Positions 1-5,366 of a stretch of 5,366 nt of DNA are shown in pieces. The notes below the pieces were generated by a model. The model saw nothing but the letters and a program-made list of their open reading frames with translations. It had not been told where the DNA came from and made no database searches. A program made the translations under genes and the position numbers. The stretch's first letter is position 1; each line of letters starts with the position of its first letter. This DNA comes from Ignavibacteriota bacterium (GTDB lineage: Bacteria > Bacteroidota > Kapaibacteriia > Palsa-1295): contig PLXB01000206.1 in NCBI GenBank assembly GCA_003151215.1, positions 662 through 6,027 on the forward strand. Reading direction: 5' to 3'.

Positions 1-1
1 A

Positions 2-253
2 ACTGCTTTTATTCCGGTTACCTTCGAAATGACCGTTCTTGTTGCAGGTATATTTGCCGTGCTCGGAATGCTTGCATTGAACGGTCTTCCGATGCCATAC
101 CATCCTGTTTTTCATGTTCCGGGCTTCGCTCTTGCATCACGCAATAAATTTTTTCTGCTCATCGAATCTGCCGACCCGCTATTCGATAAAGAACAAACGC
201 GAATATTTCTTTTCTCATTAAATCCTGCTGCGGTTAGCGATGTACATCGGTAA
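2..253 (+). CDS. actD: Alternative complex III subunit ActD, C-terminal part (5' truncated)
   Basis: The reading frame is open from base 2 to a TAA at 251-253, giving the last 83 residues; the start lies before the window. The visible part begins with a hydrophobic helix (Ala-Phe-Ile-Pro-Val-Thr-Phe-Glu, then about 20 apolar residues). A short loop with Leu-Pro-Met-Pro-Tyr-His-Pro-Val-Phe follows, then a soluble tail with Ser-Ala-Asp-Pro-Leu-Phe-Asp. This helix/loop/tail pattern is what I know from the DUF3341 family, the small ActD membrane subunit with two helices (usually about 170-200 residues). ActD has no cofactor; in known ACIII structures it packs beside the large membrane subunits. 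The Met at base 29 is internal, not the start, because family-like sequence continues upstream of it. The stop overlaps the actE start by 14 nt. Confidence 0.87.
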   Translation, partial: TAFIPVTFEMTVLVAGIFAVLGMLALNGLPMPYHPVFHVPGFALASRNKFFLLIESADPLFDKEQTRIFLFSLNPAAVSDVHR

Positions 254-776
254 AATAATAAAATTCTTTTTCATTACAGCGTTTATCGCTCTTTGCTCCT
301 GCAGAAAAGATATGCAGGAGCAGCCGAAATTAAAACCATTTTCGGCAAGCACTTTTTTTTCCGATAGCATAGGATCCCGCCCGCAAGCAGAAGGAACCGT
401 TTCACAGGATTATTCCGATGATTCAACTCGTTTTGGCAATGTACCGGCACTAACTATGGCGCTTTTAGCGCGCGGCGAAAATCGCTTCAATATCTATTGC
501 TCGCCTTGTCATGGCAGAGCAGGTTATGGCGACGGCATGATCGTGCGGCGCGGGTTCAGCACGCCGCCGGATTTTCATACCGATTCGCTTCGTGCAAAAT
601 CAGATAAAGAGTTAATTTCTGCAATAAGTCAGGGTTTCGGCTCCATGCCCGATTATGCATCAGAACTTCACCCCATAGATCAATGGGCCGTCGTTGCATA
701 TATCCGCGCATTGCAGTTAAGCCAATATGCAAATCTCTCCGATATTCCCGATTCTATGAGAAATAAAGTCCGATGA
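240..776 (+). CDS. actE: ACIII mono-heme cytochrome c lipoprotein subunit ActE
   Basis: This 178-residue protein is a membrane-anchored cytochrome c that carries electrons out of alternative complex III on the periplasmic side. A short basic N-terminus and hydrophobic stretch (residues 5-18) lead into Leu-Cys-Ser-Cys (18-21), a lipobox with Cys21 as the likely lipidated residue. A linker with the family-like Gln-Pro-Lys-Leu-Lys-Pro and Arg-Pro-Gln-Ala-Glu-Gly-Thr-Val segments follows (28-54). The cytochrome c domain holds one heme site, Cys87-x2-Cys90-His91, and Met136 in Gly-Ser-Met-Pro as the probable distal ligand. A C-terminal helix (Trp149-Ala-Val-Val-Ala-Tyr-Ile-Arg) is typical of class I folds. 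ATG 240 is chosen because the next Met (residue 25) would remove the signal peptide and lipobox. It overlaps actD by 14 nt with no clear ribosome binding site. A T8 run at 353-360 lies inside the gene but the frame stays intact. Confidence 0.9.
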   Translation: MYIGKIIKFFFITAFIALCSCRKDMQEQPKLKPFSASTFFSDSIGSRPQAEGTVSQDYSDDSTRFGNVPALTMALLARGENRFNIYCSPCHGRAGYGDGMIVRRGFSTPPDFHTDSLRAKSDKELISAISQGFGSMPDYASELHPIDQWAVVAYIRALQLSQYANLSDIPDSMRNKVR

Positions 777-1834
777 ATAATTATCAGAATAGCAACACGA
801 TTTTACGTCGATCCATCATCATCGGTGGAGTTGCGGCGCTTATTTCTCTTGTTGGAGCATTATTCGAAACACGCGATTTTCTCACTGCATACCTTGAGGC
901 GTACCTTTTTACGCTTGCAATTCCTCTCGGATCGCTCGCAATTCTCATGCTGCATAATCTTACAGGCGGCGAGTGGGGTTTGGTGATGCGCCCGGTTCTC
1001 CTGGCTGCAATGAGAATGATCATGCCGCTCGCAATACTTTTTTTGCCGGTTATTATTTGGAGTGCAGAAATTTATCCGTGGATGAATAATTCATGGACAA
1101 ATTACCTCACTCCTTTTTTTGCTTTTGCGCGAACGATTTTTTATTTTTTCATTTGGATCGGAACTGCTTCATTACTTCATCGAACAATTAATAATTCAGC
1201 ATTAGGTGATACGGAAAAAAAAAGAAAGCTGCAACTCATCAACGCTCCGGGTTTGCTCCTTTATTTTCTGACGATGACATTCGCATCGTTCGATTGGATG
1301 GTGTCGCTCGATGCACAATGGTCATCTACCATATATGGGTTGATAATTATCGGCGGGCAAGGTATCAGCGCGCTTTGCTTTGCTATAATTATTTTAGCGT
1401 GGAAAGAAGGGGCAAAACCGGAACATTTTCATGACTTGGGTAAACTACTCCTTGCCTTTGTCATGCTTTGGGCATATTTTGCCTTTTCGCAGTATTTAAT
1501 TATCTGGTCGGGAAATCTTCCGGATGAAATTACCTGGTTTCTCGCTCGCATACGTGGTGGATGGGAACCGGCCGGCATTCTCGTTGTCGCTGTTCATTTT
1601 GCCGTGCCTTTTTTTCTGCTGCTCTCGCAAAGGTTGAAACGGAACGCGCGAAGATTATCGCTTGTTGCCCTGACTCTCCTTAGTATGCGCTGGATCGATA
1701 CGATATGGTACATCGAACCGGCGTTTTACCCCGGAAAATTTCATCTCTCCTGGCTACATATTTCCCTTCCCATAGCTTTCTGCGCAATAGGCTTCGCTTA
1801 TTTTCTTTATTGCTTACAAACCGAAAATGGATGA
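773..1834 (+). CDS. actF: ACIII integral membrane subunit ActF (quinol:cytochrome c oxidoreductase)
   Basis: A 353-residue, very hydrophobic protein with about ten predicted membrane helices (roughly residues 14-32, 40-61, 77-96, 112-135, 155-173, 186-208, 222-244, 267-285, 295-311 and 326-348, by eye). ActF is the second large NrfD-like membrane subunit of alternative complex III and is proposed to take part in proton movement coupled to quinol oxidation. Family-like signatures are His61-Asn-Leu-Thr-Gly-Gly-Glu-Trp68, Asp174-Trp-Met-x-Ser178, Trp183-Ser-Ser-Thr-Ile-Tyr-Gly189, Trp233-Ala-Tyr-x2-Phe-Ser-Gln240, Ile-Trp-Ser-Gly-Asn-Leu-Pro250 and Gly262-Gly-Trp264. It seems short for the family (about 390-450 residues as I recall): the loop after Tyr101-Pro-Trp is short and there is almost no C-terminal tail. 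The start overlaps actE by 4 nt (ATGA). A basic loop at Glu148-Lys-Lys-Arg-Lys152 is encoded by an A9 run at 1215-1223. Confidence 0.9.
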   Translation: MNNYQNSNTILRRSIIIGGVAALISLVGALFETRDFLTAYLEAYLFTLAIPLGSLAILMLHNLTGGEWGLVMRPVLLAAMRMIMPLAILFLPVIIWSAEIYPWMNNSWTNYLTPFFAFARTIFYFFIWIGTASLLHRTINNSALGDTEKKRKLQLINAPGLLLYFLTMTFASFDWMVSLDAQWSSTIYGLIIIGGQGISALCFAIIILAWKEGAKPEHFHDLGKLLLAFVMLWAYFAFSQYLIIWSGNLPDEITWFLARIRGGWEPAGILVVAVHFAVPFFLLLSQRLKRNARRLSLVALTLLSMRWIDTIWYIEPAFYPGKFHLSWLHISLPIAFCAIGFAYFLYCLQTENG

Positions 1835-2231
1835 CAAACCTGCAATGAATTCGGACGTACGCTATGAACACCGCGATGTGAATGTACGCGCAGTGCTCCT
1901 CTTTATTCTCGGCTTAATCATCGTCGGATTGCTTATGCACATTAGCTTGAGATGGCTATTTAACGATTTAAAAGCGCGGTCAATGAGTACCCAAAAAAAT
2001 ATAAATGTTCATCGCATCCAGTCTATATTTCCTCCCGAGCCAAGATTACAACTAATGCCCGGGCATGAAGAACAGCCTGCCCAGGAAATGCAAGTGATGA
2101 TACACAATCAGGATTCGATGCTTGAAAACTATGGATGGGTCGATAGCACAAAAGGAATCGTCCGAATTCCCATAGAGGAAGCAGAGAAAATTTTATTATT
2201 GAAGACATCAAAATTAAAAGAATCGGAATGA
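1827..2231 (+). CDS. Small single-pass membrane protein of ACIII/oxidase operons, function unknown
   Basis: I do not know a function for this 134-residue protein. It has a charged N-terminus (Tyr13-Glu-His-Arg-Asp-Val-Asn-Val-Arg21), one membrane helix (about 22-44) and a soluble C-terminal part. With no cleavage site it is probably N-in, with the tail outside. The tail has a Pro-rich motif (Phe68-Pro-Pro-Glu-Pro-Arg-Leu-Gln75) and the segment Tyr102-Gly-Trp-Val-Asp106 followed by Gly110-Ile-Val-Arg-Ile-Pro-Ile116 and an acidic helix. I recall these motifs from hypothetical proteins in the same place, between actF and sco, in other ACIII clusters, so it looks like a conserved accessory part rather than a chance frame. 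The position resembles that of the small subunit called ActG in Chloroflexus, but I cannot show homology. It overlaps actF by 8 nt and sco by 4 nt. ATG 1845 (Met7) is an alternative start; neither has a good ribosome binding site. Confidence 0.78.
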   Translation: MDDKPAMNSDVRYEHRDVNVRAVLLFILGLIIVGLLMHISLRWLFNDLKARSMSTQKNINVHRIQSIFPPEPRLQLMPGHEEQPAQEMQVMIHNQDSMLENYGWVDSTKGIVRIPIEEAEKILLLKTSKLKESE

Positions 2232-3070
2232 AAATAATTTTTTTTATTATAGTATTTTTATCTATTCTCGCGATAACATCTTTTGCACAGACCGGCTGGC
2301 CTGAAGCAAGAAGGCAGCCTATCCAAGAACAGAAACCGGCAACCCTGGTCACGAGCCAAATATCATTCGATCAAAAACTCGGCATGGAAATTCCTGCAGG
2401 GCTGATATTCCGCGATGAAAACGGTCAAACCGTGCGCCTTGCCGATTATTTCGGCAAACGCCCGATAATTTTAACCCTGGTGTACTACGAATGTCCCATG
2501 CTTTGCACTCAGGAATTAGACGGACTTGTTACGACTCTAAAGACTATTTCTTATCAACCAGGAAAGGATTTCGATATTCTTACCGTGAGCATTAATCCTC
2601 AGGAGACTTCCGATCTTGCAATGAAAAAGAAGAAATCGTATCTTGCTAGTTACAACCGAGATCATGGTGCCGAAGGCTGGCATTTTCTAACCGGCACAGA
2701 ATTTTCGATTACTTCCTTGACCCAAAGCGCAGGATTCCATGCAGTGTATGATTCCCTCTCCCATCAATTCGCCCATGCAACTGGAATTATCGTCCTTACT
2801 CCCGAAGGTAAGATTTCGCGGTATTTTTTCGGCATTGAATATCCGCCTCGCGATCTGAAATTCGCACTTATCGAAGCTTCGGGTAATAAGATTGGTTCGC
2901 TTGCCGATAAACTTCTTCTTTATTGTTATCATTACGATCCAACTACTGGAAAATATGGGGCATGGGTAATGAATATTATTCGTATCGGTGGAATCATCGC
3001 TATTATTGCAGTCGCTGCATTGATTACTTTCCTGAAACCGCGCCGCGCAAAAGCAATTTCCGAAGCATAA
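2228..3070 (+). CDS. sco: SCO1/SenC-family copper chaperone for cytochrome c oxidase
   Basis: A 280-residue SCO protein with a thioredoxin-like fold, which delivers copper to, or reduces the cysteines of, the CuA site of oxidase subunit II. An N-terminal hydrophobic segment (3-20) ending in Ser-Phe-Ala-Gln looks like a cleavable signal peptide. The copper motif is Cys89-Pro-Met-Leu-Cys93 (bases 2492-2506) and the distal copper ligand is probably His183 in Gln-Phe-Ala-His-Ala. The fold continues with Leu-Thr-Pro-Glu-Gly-Lys and Tyr-Phe-Phe-Gly-Ile-Glu-Tyr (190-205). A second hydrophobic helix (about 250-269) followed by a basic tail anchors the C-terminus in the membrane. The Tyr232-Cys-Tyr-His-Tyr-Asp-Pro segment before it belongs, as far as I recall, to the SCO subfamily found in these operons. 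The gene sits directly before coxB, its expected client. ATG 2228 overlaps the previous stop (ATGA) and is followed at once by the signal peptide. Confidence 0.93.
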   Translation: MKIIFFIIVFLSILAITSFAQTGWPEARRQPIQEQKPATLVTSQISFDQKLGMEIPAGLIFRDENGQTVRLADYFGKRPIILTLVYYECPMLCTQELDGLVTTLKTISYQPGKDFDILTVSINPQETSDLAMKKKKSYLASYNRDHGAEGWHFLTGTEFSITSLTQSAGFHAVYDSLSHQFAHATGIIVLTPEGKISRYFFGIEYPPRDLKFALIEASGNKIGSLADKLLLYCYHYDPTTGKYGAWVMNIIRIGGIIAIIAVAALITFLKPRRAKAISEA

Positions 3071-4026
3071 TGGAATTCCCTTATTTTATACCTGAACAAG
3101 CTTCTACGGTCGCTCCGCGAGTTGATAATCTTTTTTATTATATTCTTGTAGTTACCTTTGCGGTCACACTGATAATCGCAGGTTTTCTAATTTATTTCAG
3201 CATAAAATTCCGCAGGCGCAATGATAAAATTCCTGGTGTACAGATTGTTTCAGTCAAACTCGAAATTGCCTGGATGTTGATTCCATTTCTTATCTTCTTA
3301 AGCATGTTTTTTTGGGGAGCAGATGTGTATTTCGCGCAGTATCATGTGCCTCGTGAAGGAATGGATATTTATCTTGTCGCCAAACAATGGATGTGGAAAT
3401 TCCAACATTCCGAAGGCGTGAGAGAAATCAATGAACTGCATGTTCCTCTCGGTCAAATTATCAGAATTACCGCCGCAAGCGAGGACGTCATTCACAGTTT
3501 TTATGTGCCGGCATTTCGAATTAAAACCGATATTGTTCCGGGACTGGGGCACTTTACGCCGATATGGTTTGAAGCAACACGCATCGGGCGCTACCATATT
3601 TTTTGCGCTGAATATTGCGGGACGAACCATTCCGGAATGCTCGGCTGGGTCAAAGTTATGGAACCTGCCGCTTATGCTGCATGGCTTTCCGGCGGAGGAG
3701 CGGAAGGCTCGATGGCTGATGCAGGCGCAAAATTATTCAGCCAGTATGGCTGCATCACTTGTCATTCTTCCGGGGCAGGAGCAAAGGGCCCGACGCTTGA
3801 AGGTCTTTTCGGAAAAAAGCAGCCGCTATCAAACGGAGAGATGGTGCTTGCCGATGAAAGCTATATCCGCGAATCCATTCTGTATCCGAATGCAAAAATT
3901 ACGGCAGGATATCAACCGATCATGCCAACGTTTCAGGGAGTGATTAGTGAAGATCAGCTTTTGCAACTTGTGGCGTACATCAAATCAATCGGCGGAGAAA
4001 ATCCTAAGAAAGAAGAACTAAAATGA
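3070..4026 (+). CDS. coxB: Cytochrome c oxidase subunit II fused to cytochrome c (caa3-type)
   Basis: A 318-residue subunit II that receives electrons and passes them to CoxA. Two membrane helices (about 22-45 and 66-88) are followed by a periplasmic cupredoxin domain with an intact CuA site: His142, Cys179, Glu181, Cys183, His187 and Met190 (bases 3493-3639). The aromatic segment Lys105-Gln-Trp-Met-Trp-Lys is the usual electron-entry region. After a Gly/Ala-rich linker (about 207-216) comes a C-terminal cytochrome c domain with Cys228-x2-Cys231-His232 and probable distal Met285 in Pro-Ile-Met-Pro. The fusion makes this a caa3-type oxidase. ATG 3070 shares its A with the TAA of sco (TAATG). 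The frame is open back to an ATG at 2923, but that extension overlaps sco by 148 nt and reads as low-complexity non-family sequence, wh[14 protein letters not shown] is the family-like N-terminus. There is no signal peptide; the first helix acts as the anchor. Confidence 0.94.
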   Translation: MEFPYFIPEQASTVAPRVDNLFYYILVVTFAVTLIIAGFLIYFSIKFRRRNDKIPGVQIVSVKLEIAWMLIPFLIFLSMFFWGADVYFAQYHVPREGMDIYLVAKQWMWKFQHSEGVREINELHVPLGQIIRITAASEDVIHSFYVPAFRIKTDIVPGLGHFTPIWFEATRIGRYHIFCAEYCGTNHSGMLGWVKVMEPAAYAAWLSGGGAEGSMADAGAKLFSQYGCITCHSSGAGAKGPTLEGLFGKKQPLSNGEMVLADESYIRESILYPNAKITAGYQPIMPTFQGVISEDQLLQLVAYIKSIGGENPKKEELK

Positions 4027-5366
4027 CCGAAGCAGATCACAATATCGAGCCGGTGAATTACATCAATGCCAGCTATGGCATCAGGTCCTGGTTGTTGACA
4101 ACCGATCATAAACGGATTGCATTACTCTATCTTATTTCGGTCACATTTTTCTTTTTTATCGGAAGTGTCTTTGCATTACTTATCCGGCTCGAACTCCTGA
4201 CGCCTCCCGGCGATCTGGTTTCATCCGATACCTACAATAAACTATTCACGATGCATGGCATCATCATGATATTTTTCTTTCTGATTCCTGCTATTCCATC
4301 CGTGCTCGGAAATTTTCTTATTCCGATGATGATCGGCGCAAAAGATCTTGCCTTTCCGAAGCTGAACCTTGCAAGCTGGTATATTTATAACCTCGGCGCG
4401 CTATTTACGCTTTATGCCATGTTCCGAGGCGGCGTGGACACGGGCTGGACATTTTATACGCCCTATAGTTCGAGCTATTCGAATACCTACGTTATTGCGA
4501 CCGGAATGGGTATTTTTATTCTTGGCTTTTCTTCAATTCTCACAGGGCTGAATTTCATCGTTACCATCCATAAAATGCGAGCGCCGGGCATGACGTGGTT
4601 CAGGATGCCGCTCTTTCTCTGGTCAATGTATTCCACAAGCATCATTTTTGTTCTCGGAACCCCTGTGCTTGCTATCACGCTGCTCCTTCTTGTTGCCGAA
4701 CGGACGCTGCATATCGGAATTTTCGATCCTGCATACGGAGGTGATCCCATTCTTTTTCAACATCTCTTCTGGTTCTATTCTCATCCTGCCGTTTATATTA
4801 TGGTTTTGCCTGCGATGGGAGTCGTCAGTGAATTAATCGCCACGATGTCACGTAAAAATATTTATGGATATAAAGCTGTTGCATTTTCAAGCGTTGCCAT
4901 TGCCATCCTTGGATTCTTCGTTTGGGGGCACCACATGTTTGTTAGTTCGCAGTCGGTCTATGCGGGTTTGATCTTTTCATTTTTAAGTTATGCAGTAGCA
5001 ATTCCTTCAGGAGTAAAAGTTTTTAACTGGACAGCAACCCTTTATAAAAGCTCTGTCTCGTGGCAAACGCCGATGCTGTATGCCTTGGGATTTATCGGCT
5101 TATTTACGATCGGCGGCATGACGGGTCTTTTTCTTGCAGCGATCGGTATCGATGTTCATGTAACCGACACGTATTTCGTTGTTGCGCATTTCCATTACAT
5201 TATGGTCGGCGGTTCGCTGATGGCATATCTTGGTGGTCTGCATTTTTGGTGGTCAAAAATTACAGGCAGAATGTATCCGGAATGGTGGGGCAAAATATCA
5301 GCGCTCATAATTTTTATCGGATTCAACTTGACTTTCTTCCCGCAATTTATTCTTGGTTATCTCGGT
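4023..5366 (+). CDS. coxA: Cytochrome c oxidase subunit I, A2-type heme-copper oxidase (3' truncated)
   Basis: The first 448 residues of the catalytic oxidase subunit, open to the window end; about 90-150 residues, including helix XII, are missing. The start ATG overlaps the coxB stop (ATGA), with a purine-rich AGAAAGAAG upstream. Ligands are all present: heme a His78 and His391, CuB His254, His303 and His304, heme a3 His389, and the cross-link tyrosine Tyr258. The D-channel entrance Asn97, Asp108 and Asn115 match bovine Asn80, Asp91 and Asn98. The K-channel keeps Ser269 and Lys332; bovine Thr316 is Ser329. Helix VI reads Tyr252-Ser-His-Pro-Ala-Val-Tyr258, so bovine Glu242 is Ala256, which together with Tyr-Ser defines the A2 subgroup (as in Thermus and Rhodothermus caa3). 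At the Mg/Mn site bovine His368 is Thr381, while Asp369 is kept as Asp382. It is a proton-pumping terminal oxidase by family. Confidence 0.96.
   Translation, partial: MTEADHNIEPVNYINASYGIRSWLLTTDHKRIALLYLISVTFFFFIGSVFALLIRLELLTPPGDLVSSDTYNKLFTMHGIIMIFFFLIPAIPSVLGNFLIPMMIGAKDLAFPKLNLASWYIYNLGALFTLYAMFRGGVDTGWTFYTPYSSSYSNTYVIATGMGIFILGFSSILTGLNFIVTIHKMRAPGMTWFRMPLFLWSMYSTSIIFVLGTPVLAITLLLLVAERTLHIGIFDPAYGGDPILFQHLFWFYSHPAVYIMVLPAMGVVSELIATMSRKNIYGYKAVAFSSVAIAILGFFVWGHHMFVSSQSVYAGLIFSFLSYAVAIPSGVKVFNWTATLYKSSVSWQTPMLYALGFIGLFTIGGMTGLFLAAIGIDVHVTDTYFVVAHFHYIMVGGSLMAYLGGLHFWWSKITGRMYPEWWGKISALIIFIGFNLTFFPQFILGYLG

Larger units (their letters stand above)
1..5366 (+). other. ACIII - SCO - caa3 oxidase operon segment
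   Basis: Seven co-directional genes follow one another with no gap. Stops and starts overlap by 14, 4, 8, 4, 1 and 4 nt (three are the ATGA type and one is TAATG). No promoter or terminator is expected inside, and I saw no convincing hairpin followed by a T run. The order actD-actE-actF-small membrane protein-sco-coxB-coxA matches known alternative complex III clusters linked to a caa3 oxidase. actA, actB and actC would be expected upstream of the window, and coxC and other oxidase genes downstream; neither can be seen here. Starts have weak or no Shine-Dalgarno sequence, so coupling through the overlaps, or the weak Shine-Dalgarno habit of Bacteroidota-like bacteria, probably drives initiation. 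Confidence 0.85.

Noticed and set aside
29..253. A separate 74-residue protein starting at ATG 29
   Set aside because: The frame is open to the window edge and the residues before the Met (Ala-Phe-Ile-Pro-Val-Thr-Phe-Glu) match the ActD membrane segment, so this is the C-terminal end of actD.
784..1023. Antisense open frame opposite the start of actF
   Set aside because: It is opposite the conserved Leu-Thr-Gly-Gly-Glu-Trp-Gly region of actF and has a shadow-like Arg/Ser/Pro-rich composition.
2023..2352. Antisense open frame of 109 codons across the small membrane protein and sco start
   Set aside because: Both sense genes have clear family motifs and tight overlaps; the antisense frame shows no motif and no ribosome binding site.
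2923..3069. Extended N-terminus of CoxB from an ATG at 2923
   Set aside because: It lies entirely within the conserved C-terminal part of sco in another frame, gives a Tyr/Ser/Arg-rich sequence unlike any subunit II, and the family-like N-terminus begins at ATG 3070.
3298..3630. Antisense open frame of 110 codons opposite coxB
   Set aside because: It lies opposite conserved coxB codons, its Cys/His-rich make-up is the complement of the CuA region, and it has no start signal or family resemblance.
3431..3943. 170-codon open frame inside coxB, + strand
   Set aside because: It overlaps the CuA and heme c coding region, which is clearly real in the other frame, has no recognisable domain, and reads as a shadow.
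4369..4836. Short open frames on both strands inside coxA (4369-4551, 4487-4750, 4648-4836)
   Set aside because: All sit within coxA codons that specify invariant oxidase residues, and none has a domain of its own.
1..5366. A novel defence, mobile or RNA-based system
   Set aside because: I looked for direct and inverted repeats, CRISPR-like spacing, tRNA or riboswitch-like structures and intergenic regions. The window is fully occupied by a known type of respiratory operon with uniform composition.

Overview
The window is wall-to-wall coding on the + strand. It is an internal piece of a respiratory operon joining alternative complex III (ACIII, a quinol:electron-acceptor oxidoreductase) to a caa3-type cytochrome c oxidase. 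Both ends cut genes: the 5' end lies inside actD and the 3' end inside coxA. There is no intergenic stretch, RNA gene, mobile element, CRISPR array, promoter or terminator that I can support.

Layout: 1-253, C-terminal part of ActD (membrane subunit, DUF3341 type); 240-776, ActE (mono-heme c lipoprotein); 773-1834, ActF (multi-pass quinol-oxidoreductase membrane subunit); 1827-2231, a small single-pass membrane protein of unknown function; 2228-3070, SCO1/SenC copper chaperone; 3070-4026, CoxB fused to a C-terminal cytochrome c domain; 4023-5366, CoxA, truncated by the window end. Every junction overlaps, by 14, 4, 8, 4, 1 and 4 nt, which suggests one transcript with translational coupling.

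How the genes work together (family knowledge plus inference): ACIII oxidises membrane quinol and passes electrons through its heme subunits, including ActE. The fused cytochrome c domain of CoxB can accept them and pass them to CuA and then to heme a and the heme a3/CuB site in CoxA, where O2 is reduced. SCO supplies copper, most likely for CuA. The CoxA helix-VI motif (Tyr-Ser-His-Pro-Ala-Val-Tyr) marks an A2-type heme-copper oxidase. This type lacks the helix-VI glutamate of mitochondrial-type enzymes but keeps the other D- and K-channel residues.

Organism: ACIII followed by sco, a CoxB-cytochrome c fusion and an A2-type coxA, with moderate GC content, an Ile/Phe/Lys-rich protein style and very weak Shine-Dalgarno sequences, fits an aerobic member of the Bacteroidota/Ignavibacteriota/Kapaibacteriota (FCB) group. 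This is inference; no taxonomic marker is present. The operon is a known type, and I do not see a new kind of system. The least understood element is the 134-residue protein between actF and sco.
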